Shown one piece after another: positions 16,201 through 25,052 of a stretch of DNA of 64,000 bases (its first letter is position 1; each line of letters opens with the position of its first letter). The translations under genes were made by a program, and so were the position numbers. Source of the stretch: Aldehydirespirator sp965221185. GTDB taxonomy: Bacteria; Actinomycetota; Acidimicrobiia; Acidimicrobiales; Aldehydirespiratoraceae. The notes beneath the pieces are model-generated. The model saw only the letters and a program-made list of their open reading frames with translations. It had not been told where the DNA came from and did not search any database. Location of the stretch: positions 62,001-126,000 of the forward strand of contig OZ244866.1 of assembly GCA_965221185.1 (NCBI GenBank). The letters are read 5' to 3'.

Positions 16201-19200
16201 CGGCGAGCGACAAGGAGGTGACGGTCGGCTACGGCGTCACCCCGGGCACCGCCGAGGCCGGCAGCGACTACACCGACGTCAGCGGGACGCTGACCATCGC
16301 GCCCCGCGCCCGCAGCGGGACGTTCAGCGTGCCGCTCCTCGACGACGCGACCGACGAGGACGACCAGACCTTCACCGTCGATCTCGAGAACCCCGTGAAC
16401 GGCAACATCGCCACTGTCGATCTCGAGAACCCCGTGAACGGCAACATCGCCACCGGCTCGGCGACGGGCACGATCGTCGACAACGACGGCCCGCCCGCGC
16501 TCCGCATCGCGGACGAGGCTGGCGCCGAGGCCGACGGCACCATCGTATTCGCGGTGGAAGTGACGCCGCTCAGCGAGAAGACGGTGAAGGTGCAGTACCG
16601 CACCGCCGACGGGACCGCGGCGGCCGGCAGCGACTACACGAGCAAGACGGGGACCCTGACCATCGCCCCCAAGACCGCCGACGGGGAGTTCGAGGTGGAT
16701 CTGCTGACCGACGCCCTCGACGAAGCGAACGAGACCTTCACCGCCGAGCTCCACACTCCGTCCAACGCGACGCTGGCGGACGCCTCCGCGACCGGGACCA
16801 TCCTCGACTCGAACGGCGACCCGTCGCTCTCGGTCACCAACGCGACCGCCGGGGAGAGCGACGGCGGGATCGAGTTCACCGTGACCCTGAGCCCGGTCAG
16901 CGCGCAGACCGTGACCGTGGATTGGGCGACGGCCGACGGGACCGCGGCGGCGGGCAGCGACTTCGCGACGTCCAGTTCGGGGGCCCTCAGCTTCGCCCCC
17001 AACGAGACGACGAAGACGTTCCGCGTGACGCTGATCGCCGACCAGGTGGACGAGGACGCCGAGACCTTCCACGTGGACCTCTCGAACGCCTCCAACGCCG
17101 GCATCGCCATGGCCCGGGCCACCGGGACGATCACCGACGACGACGAGCGGGGCGTGGTCGTCTCGGCGGAGTCGCTGGAGGTGGTCGAGGAGTCGTCGGC
17201 GGCCTACTCGGTGCGGCTGGCCACCCAGCCCACCGCGACGGTGACCGTCGAGATGGCCACCGATCTCGGGACCTCGGACGCCTCGGTGGACCGGACGACG
17301 CTGACCTTCACCGACCAGAACTGGAACACGCCGCAGGAGATCGCGGTGTCGCTCAAGAAGGACTTCGACGCGGTCACCGATCCCGACGTGGCCCTCGCGC
17401 ACACGGTGAGCGGCGGCGACTACGAGGGCCTCGCCGCGCCCTCGGTCAGTGTGAGCTTCGTGGACAACGACGAGATCATGCTGATCACCACCGTGTTCGA
17501 CCCGGTCGCGCCGGGCGCGGTGGGCGAGGTGGTGGCCGAGGACGCCGGCACGGTCACGATCACGGTGACCGCGACCACTACGGGCCCGAACCTGCCGCCG
17601 CCCGACCTCAGGCTGACGGTGGGCAGCCGGTCGGTGACCGCGCGCTTCGGCTCGGACTACGTGAGCCTCTCGGAAATCGTCAACCTGCCGCCCGACGCGT
17701 TCACGCTGATCGACGAGGGGGCGCGCTACCGGGCGCAGACGACGCTGGAGCTCACCCTCGTGGACGACCTGACGGAGGAGCCCGAGGAGACCTTCAACCT
17801 GTCGTGGTTGTCGCCGTGGCTGTACCGGCTGCTCCTGCCGGGGGCGCAGGGCCGCCAGCCGGTCACGATCCGCGACGACGACCCCCCGAGCGTGGCGCTC
17901 TCGAGTGACGACGACTTCCCGGCGAACGGGACCTTCACCGTGAAGCTCGCCTTCAGCAGCGAGGTGGACGCGACCACCCTGGCGCTCGGCGACTTCGAGG
18001 TGACGAACGGCGCGGCGGAGAACCTCCGGGGCTCGGGCGACGCCTGGACGGTGGACATCGCTCCCGGGCGCGGGCTCGCCGACGCGGAAGCAGTGGTGAC
18101 GCTGCCGATGGACGCCTGGGCCAACGAGTCCGGGAACACCAACCTGAAGGCGGCCACCGCCCGCTTCCGGGTGGACACCCGCGCGCCGGAGCTCGTGAGC
18201 GCCGCCCTCGACCGCTGGACGCTGACGCTCCGCTACGACGAGACACTCGATGAGGACTCGGAGCCGCCGGCCTCGGCGTTCACCGTCTTCGTCGGGACCA
18301 GGGAGGCCGAGCGGACCCCCACCGGGGTCGAGGTCAGCGGAGACACCGTGACGCTGTCGCTCGCTACCGCGGTGGCGGGAGGGCAGCCGGTCAAGGTCAG
18401 CTACCGCCCGCCGGCGGCGAATCCCACCCGGGACCCGGCCGGGAACGACGCGGCCGCCCTCGCCAAGGAGTCGGTGACGAACAACTCGCCGGCGGCGCCC
18501 AACCTGGGCTTCGAGCTGGTCGAGAGATCCGACGATCCCGTGCCCGGGCTGCCGGCGCCCGGCGAGTTCTGCATCCGGGTGATCGCCTCGACGCCCTGGG
18601 ACCCGAGCGGGATCGGGAGCGCGCTCAAGAGCGGCCTGACGCTCGGGAACGCCGTCTTCGCCGACGGCCCCGACTGCGCCTCGGCGGCGGACGAAATCAC
18701 CGCCACCTCCATCACCCTGGGAGTGCGGGCCGCCGACTTCGACGGCGACGTCACGGTGAGCCTCCCGGCGGAGACCCTCGAGACCGCCGACTCGGGGATC
18801 GGGATGCGGGAGTACTACGCGGCCTCGTCGGACCGCTTCCAGGTGGGGGCGAAGCGGCCCGCGGTCACGCTCAGCAGCACCGCCAGCGCCGACGTGCTAA
18901 CGCCGTTCGACGTCACGATCTCCTTCGACGAGGCGGTCACCGGCTTCGCGGCGGCCGATGTCTCGGTGGCGAACGGGACGGCGTCTGCGTTCACCGAGAC
19001 CGTGGCGGGGCGGACCTGGACGGTCCGGGTCGCGCCCGCCGCCGCCGGCACGGTGACGGTGAGCGTGGCGGCGGGGGCGGCCGCCGATGCGAACGGCAAC
19101 CCGAGCAAGGCCGGGACGCTCGCCCGCTCGGCCGCGACCCCCGAGGTCAGCGCGGTCCGCTTCGCCTCGACCCCGCCCGGCGGCCAGCCCGCCTACGGGA

Positions 19201-21923
19201 TCGACGATGCGGTCACGCTGGAGGTGGAGTTCAGCAACGCGGTGACGGTGACCGGGACGCCGCAGCTGGACCTGTCCGTCGGCAGCCGGACCCGGCAGGC
19301 GGACTACACCGGCGGCAGCGGCGGAACGGTGCTGACGTTCTCCTACCCGGTGGTCTCCGGGGACGAGGACACCGACGGCGCGGCGATCCCCGCCAACGGC
19401 CTGAAGCTGAACGGGGGGACGATCCAGAACGCGGTGGGGGCGACGGCCGCCGAGCTTGCCCACTCCGCGATGGAGGGGGGTGCCGCGCAGAAGGTGGACG
19501 GCATCGCGCCCTCGGCGACCGGCGCGGCGGTGGACGGCGAGACGCTGACGGTGACCTTCGACGAGGCGCTGGACGAGATCGCGGAGCCCGCGGGCGGCGA
19601 CTTCACGGTCACCGTAGCGGGGTCGGCGCGGGCGGCGTCCTCGGTGGAGGTGGACGGGACGACGGTGACGCTGACGCTCGCGAGCCCGGTGGGGCGCGGC
19701 GAGACGGTCACCCTCACCTACGCGCCCGGCGCCGACCCGGTGCGCGACCTGGCGAAGAACGACGCCGCCGCGATCAGCACGGCGCTCGAAGTCGAGAACG
19801 AGACGCTGGCCGCGCCGGACGCGCCCACCGGCCTCAGCGCCGCGACGAGCACGACCGATCCGCTGCGCTCGGTGGTGCTGACCTGGACGGCGCCCAGCGA
19901 CAACGGCGGCGCCGCGATCACCGGCTACCGGATCGAGTCCTCCGACGACGGCGGCGGCCCGACCGGGACCTGGACGGATCTGGAGGACGACACCGGCAAC
20001 ACCAACGCGTCATTCACCGACAACACGCTCGCACCGGGCATGACCCGCCACTACCGGGTGTCGGCGATCAACTCGGTCGGCCCCGGCGAAGCCTCGGACG
20101 AGGACGACGCCACCACCGGCACGGTCACCGCCGTCTTCGGCGCCGCGACCTACGCGGCGACCGAGGGCGCCGGGGTGCAGGTGACGGTGACGCTGACCCC
20201 GGCGTTCGGGGAGGCGGTGACGATTCCGCTGACCGCGACCCCGCAGGGGAGCGCGGCCGCCGACGACTTCACGGCGCCGACGACGGTGGCTTTCGGGGCG
20301 AGCCAGACCACGAAGACCTTCACCTTCAGCGCCACCGCCGACACCGAGGCCGAGACCGGCGAGAGCGTCCTGCTCGGCTTCGACACGCTGCCCGCCGGGG
20401 TGGTCGCCGGCGCGCAGTCCACCGCCACGGTGACGATCGCCGACGCAAACCGGCCGGCGACGGGGAAGCCGGCGATCACGGGGACGGCGCGGGTGGGGGC
20501 GACGCTGACCGCGGGCGCGGGGACGATGGCGGACCCCGACGGCCTGCCCGCGGAGAGCGCGTTCAGCTACCAGTGGATCGTGAACGACGGCACGACGGAC
20601 AGCGACGTCGCCGGGGCGACGGCGAAGACCTACGACCCGGTGGCGGGGGACGAGGGCAAGACGCTGAAGGTGCGGGTGGACTTCAGCGACGACGCGGGGA
20701 ACGCGGAGAGCCTGACGAGCGATCCCACCGGGCCGGTGGCGGCGGCCAGCGCGCGGGTGGTGACCCTGGTGCTGACCCCGGACGAGATCGGCGAGAACGG
20801 CGGGGTGAGCACGGTGACGGCGACGGTGTCGCCGGCCTCGCCGGCCGCGTTCACGGTGGAGGTGGCCGCGGCGCCGGTGGCGCCGGCGGTGGCGGCGGAC
20901 TTCACGCTGAGCGCCACGCCGACGCTGAGCTTCGCGGCGGGCGCGACGGCGAGCACCGGGGCGGTGACGGTCACCGCGGTGAACAACGACTTGGACGCGG
21001 CGGACAAGGAGGTGACGGTGTCGGGGACCGTGACCGGGGGGACGAACGTTCCGGACCCGGCGGCGGCGACGCTCACAATCACCGACGACGACGCGCCGCC
21101 GAGCGCGACGATCGCCGACGCGAGCGCGCCGGAGGCCGACGGCACGGTGGAGTTCACGGTGACGCTCAGCGAGGCGAGCGGGCGGGAGGTGGCGGTGCCG
21201 TGGACCACCGCGGACGGCACCGCGACCACCGCAGACTCCGACTACACGGCGGTGACGGACGGGAGCGTGATCGTCGCCATCGGGGCCACGATGGCGAAGA
21301 TCATGGTGTCGGTGACCGACGACGAGAAGGAGGAGCCGCACGAGACGTTCACGGTGACCCTGGCGGCGCCGGCCGACGGGAGCGCGACGCTGGGCACCCC
21401 GTCGAGCGCCACGGGCACGATCACAAACGACGACACGAACAGCGAGGCGACGGGGCAGCCGGAGATCACCGGGACGGCGCGGGTGGGCGAGACGCTGACC
21501 GCGGGCGTCGGAACGATGGCAGACGCCGATGGCCTGCCCGCGGAGAGCGAATTCTCCTACCAGTGGATCCGCAACGACGGAACCATGGACAGCGACATCG
21601 CCGGGGCGGCCGGGATGACCTACGACCCGGCGGCGGCGGATGTGGGCAAGACGCTGAAGGTGCGGGTGAGCTTCACCGACAACAAGGGCAACGACGAGAA
21701 CCGGACGAGCGATCCCACGGCGGCGGTCACGGCGGCGAACCGGCCGGCGACGGGGAAGCCTTCGATCACGGGCACGCCGCGGGTGGGGGCGACGCTGACC
21801 GCGGGCGTCGGAACGATGGCGGACCCCGACGGGCTGCCCGCGGACAGCGCGTTCACCTACCAGTGGATCAGCAACGACGGGACGACGGACAGCGACATCG
21901 GCGCGGCGACCGGGAAGACCTAG
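13074..21923 (+). CDS. Giant secreted Calx-beta/Ig-like/FN3 protein, central segment
   Basis: About 2,949 residues with no start of its own beyond a TTG, continuing the gene from 10832. It has a long series of Calx-beta domains (repeated GTAAAGSDYT and DDATDEDDQTFTVDL patterns), then SwmB/Ig-like domains near 17890-19500. One fibronectin type III domain follows at about 19810-20130 (APDAPTGLSAATS). Tandem Ig-like repeats (TAGAGTMADPDGLPAESAFS then YQWI) alternate with Calx-beta units to the end. The frame stops at TAG 21921. The paralogous copy at 20622-20640 has one extra C there, showing a 1-base deletion. It probably encodes an adhesive calcium-dependent surface protein. Confidence 0.75.
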   Translation: MFAPGTGSSPVVVFAPGAASARFSLPSIDDETNEGNGRLAATIVERAGADYRISAAARSASTIIRDDDVPVLTISVDKSAVLEGENWIRTTRRSGFSDTSLQYNQRFRTTYRFLPPHPARINNIVFPGDISAGYLEDASPRRIPPSDVGPLGTIVERELLPFDESATPFDPQYTLGEPHSYRVDISNARPFVKIEALSPSLLTEGAAAEFRITRIDGIGLSATFDLELVVDVEQTGEYVTGATGRRTITVPAAIDQPVFTPPTDEFTLSFATEDDDRHEAAGTLKVVIADPPTGASDDATTLRTYQILLPREASLDLADNDDEPELELPGSLTTPEEEATLEVPVNLSNTADRQIKMKWRTKPATGPGDPAATAGTDYQAGSGELVFEPGEKAKTVTIAILDDVLVEDDERFLVEVYDFEGPVRGTDPSQIEVSIPNRDTAPTITVADESADEASGPLVFTIGLSEAYAAEATASYRFVHGNTSDADFASAPASGTARFAAGETAFTISLPLVDDALDEFDETLTLVVDNPVNAILDADPTVESLEAVGTIRDDDPEPVISITGSTVEEEAGPLRFTVSLDAPSGKEVGFAWETLEAGEGSVVSTASRTDYIAASGNLVFSPGETKKTIEITLVSDEAEEEDYETVVVRLSGITHATYPPGPPRAAGRITDDDLPLVTIEIVGAAVRTEGDRISFRARRTDSDLHDSLTVFAHTVPTGSFGVLGANRICLITIPRGQSSAVGCYRSTSDDHRDEPDGSATGELRPHPRGYRIGTPSEATFTIRDNDPTPVLSIDDPTVSEGDGKVVFTVELSGESDATISVPYTPAAGTATLTADYLNPTAPLTFAPGETRKTLEATVLDDDIEEADVETFTVTLRATPGAAVGPNSVGTARIRDDDLPTVAVEAVAAEVTEGDAYGPRFTLTRTGDLNRQISVVLRIAQPVGDAAFHNGRPLGRNEVRAELGIGASIDSFTFEVPIRPDGRDEVDAEIRLTIEEDPAYRIVAGKESATVTVLDIDPPPDLSVAASSGNEGDGSIPFTVTLSAASDKEVTVGYGVTPGTAEAGSDYTDVSGTLTIAPRARSGTFSVPLLDDATDEDDQTFTVDLENPVNGNIATVDLENPVNGNIATGSATGTIVDNDGPPALRIADEAGAEADGTIVFAVEVTPLSEKTVKVQYRTADGTAAAGSDYTSKTGTLTIAPKTADGEFEVDLLTDALDEANETFTAELHTPSNATLADASATGTILDSNGDPSLSVTNATAGESDGGIEFTVTLSPVSAQTVTVDWATADGTAAAGSDFATSSSGALSFAPNETTKTFRVTLIADQVDEDAETFHVDLSNASNAGIAMARATGTITDDDERGVVVSAESLEVVEESSAAYSVRLATQPTATVTVEMATDLGTSDASVDRTTLTFTDQNWNTPQEIAVSLKKDFDAVTDPDVALAHTVSGGDYEGLAAPSVSVSFVDNDEIMLITTVFDPVAPGAVGEVVAEDAGTVTITVTATTTGPNLPPPDLRLTVGSRSVTARFGSDYVSLSEIVNLPPDAFTLIDEGARYRAQTTLELTLVDDLTEEPEETFNLSWLSPWLYRLLLPGAQGRQPVTIRDDDPPSVALSSDDDFPANGTFTVKLAFSSEVDATTLALGDFEVTNGAAENLRGSGDAWTVDIAPGRGLADAEAVVTLPMDAWANESGNTNLKAATARFRVDTRAPELVSAALDRWTLTLRYDETLDEDSEPPASAFTVFVGTREAERTPTGVEVSGDTVTLSLATAVAGGQPVKVSYRPPAANPTRDPAGNDAAALAKESVTNNSPAAPNLGFELVERSDDPVPGLPAPGEFCIRVIASTPWDPSGIGSALKSGLTLGNAVFADGPDCASAADEITATSITLGVRAADFDGDVTVSLPAETLETADSGIGMREYYAASSDRFQVGAKRPAVTLSSTASADVLTPFDVTISFDEAVTGFAAADVSVANGTASAFTETVAGRTWTVRVAPAAAGTVTVSVAAGAAADANGNPSKAGTLARSAATPEVSAVRFASTPPGGQPAYGIDDAVTLEVEFSNAVTVTGTPQLDLSVGSRTRQADYTGGSGGTVLTFSYPVVSGDEDTDGAAIPANGLKLNGGTIQNAVGATAAELAHSAMEGGAAQKVDGIAPSATGAAVDGETLTVTFDEALDEIAEPAGGDFTVTVAGSARAASSVEVDGTTVTLTLASPVGRGETVTLTYAPGADPVRDLAKNDAAAISTALEVENETLAAPDAPTGLSAATSTTDPLRSVVLTWTAPSDNGGAAITGYRIESSDDGGGPTGTWTDLEDDTGNTNASFTDNTLAPGMTRHYRVSAINSVGPGEASDEDDATTGTVTAVFGAATYAATEGAGVQVTVTLTPAFGEAVTIPLTATPQGSAAADDFTAPTTVAFGASQTTKTFTFSATADTEAETGESVLLGFDTLPAGVVAGAQSTATVTIADANRPATGKPAITGTARVGATLTAGAGTMADPDGLPAESAFSYQWIVNDGTTDSDVAGATAKTYDPVAGDEGKTLKVRVDFSDDAGNAESLTSDPTGPVAAASARVVTLVLTPDEIGENGGVSTVTATVSPASPAAFTVEVAAAPVAPAVAADFTLSATPTLSFAAGATASTGAVTVTAVNNDLDAADKEVTVSGTVTGGTNVPDPAAATLTITDDDAPPSATIADASAPEADGTVEFTVTLSEASGREVAVPWTTADGTATTADSDYTAVTDGSVIVAIGATMAKIMVSVTDDEKEEPHETFTVTLAAPADGSATLGTPSSATGTITNDDTNSEATGQPEITGTARVGETLTAGVGTMADADGLPAESEFSYQWIRNDGTMDSDIAGAAGMTYDPAAADVGKTLKVRVSFTDNKGNDENRTSDPTAAVTAANRPATGKPSITGTPRVGATLTAGVGTMADPDGLPADSAFTYQWISNDGTTDSDIGAATGKT
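16377..16453. repeat. 38-bp exact tandem duplication (39-bp period)
   Basis: GTCGATCTCGAGAACCCCGT onward is repeated exactly at 16377-16414 and 16416-16453, adding 13 residues (VDLENPVNGNIAT) in frame at the end of one Calx-beta domain. Confidence 0.9.
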
Positions 21924-22381
21924 ACCCGGTGGCGGGGGACGAGGGCAAGACGCTGAAGGTGCGGGTGGACTTCAGCGACGACGCGGGGAACGCCGAGAGC
22001 CGGACGAGCGATCCCACCGCGGCGGTGGCGGCGGCCAGCGCGCGGGTGGTGACCCTGGTGCTGGCCCCCGGCACCATCTCTGAGAACGGCGGGGTGAGCA
22101 CGGTGACGGCGACGGTGTCGCCGGCCTCGCCGGCCGCGTTCACGGTGGAGGTGGCCGCGGCGCCGGTTGCGCCGGCGGTGGCGACGGACTTCACCCTGAG
22201 CACCACGCCGACGCTGAGCTTCGCGGCGGGCGCGACGGCGAGCACCGGGACGGTGACGATCACCGCGGTGAACAACGACTTGGACGCGGCGGACAAGGAG
22301 GTGACGGTGTCGGGGACCGTGACCGGGGGGACGAACGTTCCGGACCCGGCGGCGGCGACGCTCACAATCACCGACGACGAC
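20448..22381. repeat. 645-bp internal duplication
   Basis: The segments 20448-21092 and 21738-22381 are near-identical. Both start AACCGGCCGGCGACGGGGAA and end CTCACAATCACCGACGACGA. Each covers one Ig-like plus one Calx-beta unit. Their lengths differ by exactly one base, which is the deletion that creates the stop at 21921. Confidence 0.85.
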
Positions 22382-23190
22382 ACGAACAGCGCGGCGACGG
22401 GGCAGCCGGAGATCACGGGCACGCCGCGGGTGGGGGCGACGCTGACCGCGGGCGTCGGAACGATGGCGGACCCCGACGGGCTGCCCGCGGACAGCGCGTT
22501 CACCTACCAGTGGATCAGCAACGACGGGACCACCGACAGCGACATCAGCGGGGCGACCGGGCAGACCTACGACCCGGCGGCGGCGGACGTGGGCAACACG
22601 CTGAAGGTGCGGGTGAGCTTCACCGACAACAAGGGCAACGACGAGAGCCTGGTGAGCGAGCCGACGCCGGTCGGCATCGCGCTCCACATCGACGTGTGGG
22701 CGAGCCACCTCAACGACGACGGCACGGTCAGGCTCTACGACAACAAGTTCATGGTGCAGTTCATCTTCCAGCACCCGGACATGCTGGCCTCGGGGATCAA
22801 TGTCACCGGCTTCGACGAGACGGACGTGACGGTGACGCCGATGAACGCGAGTACCCGGTTCATCTCTCCGGCGTCCGGCGGCGGGATCATGAGGCGCTTC
22901 CACCACCTGGAGGTGACGCCGGACAACCCGGCGGACTTCGACATCACCATCTCGGTAGCGGCCGGAGCGGCGCAGGGCATGGGGGACTACACCACGGCGG
23001 GGAACGCGGCGGCGAGCCTGCGGGTGCAGAGCGGCAAGGAAGTCCCGCTATCACTGGGGAGCTGACCGGGGGCGCGGGGACGATGGCGGACCCGGACGGC
23101 CTGCCGGCGGAGAGCGCGTTCCTGTACCAGTGGATCCGGGTGGACGGCGGCACGGAGAGCGACATCACCGGGGCGACCTCGAAGACCTAG
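21919..23190 (+). pseudogene. Giant Calx-beta/Ig-like protein, C-terminal segment
   Basis: After the 1-base deletion near 21921 the protein continues in the next frame (YDPVAGDEGKTLKVRVDFSD type) to TGA at 23063-23065. It covers one Calx-beta unit, a further Ig-like unit, and a terminal domain beginning VGIALHIDVWASHLNDDGTV, which occurs at the ends of such proteins. Beyond 23040 another Ig-like repeat (ELTGGAGTMADPDGLPAESA) is readable in a third frame until a TAG at 23188-23190. The 3' end is therefore broken at least twice more. Confidence 0.65.
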
Positions 23191-23473
23191 CTCGGGGGTG
23201 GCCAGGTCCGAGCTGTGCGGGTAGCACGGTCCGCCACTTCGATGGACGCGTGCGCGACGCTGGTAGACACCGCAGCGTGATCGGAGAGCGCTTGCCCATC
23301 TACCCCGTTGGATGCTACGACGCAAGCCGAGGAGGGAGCCGGTGTCGGCGCAACGAAATTGCAGGCCGGGATCAGACAAGGTTTACCTGTAGGCCTTGGC
23401 GAGCCGATTTGTGAACTCAAAGCGGATTGGTTGCCACGACCAGAGCGCACGACACAAGGAGGGAGACGACCAC

Positions 23474-23740
23474 ATGACGGTTGCGGGGGCTATCGAACGT
23501 CCGAACGGCGACGACTCGCCCATCGCGCCGTATGTTCCGACCGTGGTCGACGGGGTCGCCTCAGCGGGCCATGGAGCAGCACGGCCCCGTCCACACCCTG
23601 AGACCGCATCTGGTCGCGCAGCCGGCCCAGCCGCTCCGCCCCCATGCGACCCACGTCGAGCACAGCCGGACGCTACCCCTTCGTCGCCTGCGACGGCTTC
23701 TCATCGACGAGCCCGTCAGCTGATCGTGAGGCTTCTGTAG
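23474..23740 (+). CDS. Short open frame with strong ribosome site, unknown
   Basis: ATG 23474 follows AAGGAGGGAGACGACCAC, a strong ribosome site. The first 30 residues (MTVAGAIERPNGDDSPIAPY, then VPTVVDG) look like a real N-terminus. The rest is Pro/Arg-rich and overlaps a peptidase fragment read on the other strand. It is probably the severed start of a lost gene; I recognise no family. Confidence 0.25.
   Translation: MTVAGAIERPNGDDSPIAPYVPTVVDGVASAGHGAARPRPHPETASGRAAGPAAPPPCDPRRAQPDATPSSPATASHRRARQLIVRLL
23566..23663 (-). pseudogene. M24-family (Xaa-Pro peptidase/creatinase-like) N-terminal fragment
   Basis: The minus strand reads VLDVGRMGAERLGRLRDQMR and SQGVDGAVLLHGP, matching the RLxRLRxxMxxxGVDALLL opening of M24 peptidases. 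About 33 residues remain, so it is a relic. Confidence 0.35.
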
Positions 23741-23770
23741 AGCTGGGCTTCTGTCAAGCTCGGTACGTGC

Positions 23771-24838
23771 CTACGGATGGTGGATCAGACCGGTGTTGGT
23801 GAGTTGGGGCTCGAATCCGATGCCGGGTGTGTCTCCGACGGCGGCCGTGCCGTCGGGGCGGACGAGGGGGTCGACCACCACCGGGTTCTGCATCACGAAC
23901 GACTCGTAGTAGGTGCAGTTGGGTATGGCCGCGCAGAGCTGGAGGCTGAGCGGGCCGCCCCCGTGGACCTCGGCGGTCGTGGCGAACCCGTCGGCGATGT
24001 GGGCGATGCGCATCGCGCCGGTCACGCCGCCGCAGAGGTGGTGGCTGGTCCGAATGAGGTCGCAGGCGCCCGACTGGAGCCATTCGGCCGCGGTGTAGTG
24101 GGCGCCGTCGATGACCTCCGCGCCCAGTATCGGGATGTCGAGGTCGGCGGCGAGGCGGCGGTGCGGCTCCACTGCGAACTCCGTCATCGGCTCCTCGTAC
24201 CACAGGTAGCCGGCCTCCTCGAGGGCCCGCCCCAGCGGCAGGGCCTCGTGGTAGCGGAACCCGCCCGAGCCGTCGTACATCAGATCGACGCCGTCGCCGA
24301 CGTGCGACCTGAGCTCCTGGGCCAGATGGGCGTCACGGCGCCAGTCGCCCCAGGCATGGAGCTTGATCGCCCCGAACCCCGCCTCCAGGCACTGGTCGGC
24401 GACCTCGAGGAACTCCGCCACCGACGAGAACGTGGCGGTGCTGGCGTAGGCGGGCACGCTGGCGCGATAGCCGCCCAACACCTCGAACAGCGGCAGGCCC
24501 GCCACCTTGGCGGTGATGTCCCAGCAGGCCACGTCGAGCGCGCCGAACACGTACAGAGGGAACTGCACCACGCGGTCGTGCTCCCAGGCCCGCCGCCACA
24601 GCAGCTCCTTGCGGAGCGGGTCGGCGCCGAGGGCGAGCTGCCCGAGCTGGTCGAGATGCGCCTCGGTCACCCGGCCCCAGTGCTCGACGGGGCTCCAGCC
24701 GTCGGGTCCGTCGTCGGTGCACACCTGGACCCAGGCGTCGCAACGGGTGCCGTCATGGCGGGGGAGCCCGTCGCGCCAGCGAAACGGGGGGATGTCGTCG
24801 CGCTCTAGGAGATGCACGCGAACGTCGGTGATCCGCAC
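23771..24838 (-). CDS. Enolase-superfamily (mandelate racemase-type) sugar-acid dehydratase
   Basis: A 355-residue member of the mandelate racemase/muconate lactonizing enzyme group. The barrel shows a Lys motif in FGAIKLHAWGDWRRD (K-x-H instead of K-x-K). Metal ligands lie in DLMYDGSGGF, YLWYEEPM and ILGAEVIDG, with a His-bearing segment TTAEVHGGGPLSLQL near the end. Such enzymes remove water from sugar acids to give 2-keto-3-deoxy acids. The GTG at 24838 gives the usual start VRITDVRVHLLE. It lies downstream of an L-fuconate dehydratase on the same strand, suggesting a sugar-acid substrate, but the exact one cannot be read. Confidence 0.82.
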   Translation of the reverse strand: MRITDVRVHLLERDDIPPFRWRDGLPRHDGTRCDAWVQVCTDDGPDGWSPVEHWGRVTEAHLDQLGQLALGADPLRKELLWRRAWEHDRVVQFPLYVFGALDVACWDITAKVAGLPLFEVLGGYRASVPAYASTATFSSVAEFLEVADQCLEAGFGAIKLHAWGDWRRDAHLAQELRSHVGDGVDLMYDGSGGFRYHEALPLGRALEEAGYLWYEEPMTEFAVEPHRRLAADLDIPILGAEVIDGAHYTAAEWLQSGACDLIRTSHHLCGGVTGAMRIAHIADGFATTAEVHGGGPLSLQLCAAIPNCTYYESFVMQNPVVVDPLVRPDGTAAVGDTPGIGFEPQLTNTGLIHHP

Positions 24839-24853
24839 TCCTGAGGATCGTAT

Positions 24854-24912
24854 CCCCTCTGCGCGGTTCCCCTCTGCGCGGTTCGCCCTCTGCGCTGTTC
24901 CCCTTTGCGCTG
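24854..24912. repeat. 15-bp tandem microrepeat (about 4 copies)
   Basis: CCCCTCTGCGCGGTT repeats with a 15-bp period, two exact copies followed by two degenerate ones, in the gap between the two dehydratase genes. Confidence 0.75.
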
Positions 24913-25052
24913 CGCCGCTCGCCCGCTGTCCGCCTGTGGCGGCTTCTTCGTCTCGACGGATGATCCCGACGCGGGTTCTTCGTCTCGGGGGGTCTGCCTC
25001 GCTGCCGGTCAGGTTCTTGGACCGGCCCCGCGGGATGCTGGTCGGGGCGCCC

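Noticed and set aside
12822..17402. A 1,526-codon open frame on the minus strand across the Calx-beta gene
   Set aside because: Arg/Gly/Val-rich translation with no domain similarity, lying antisense to clear Calx-beta repeats; a codon-bias shadow of high-GC DNA.
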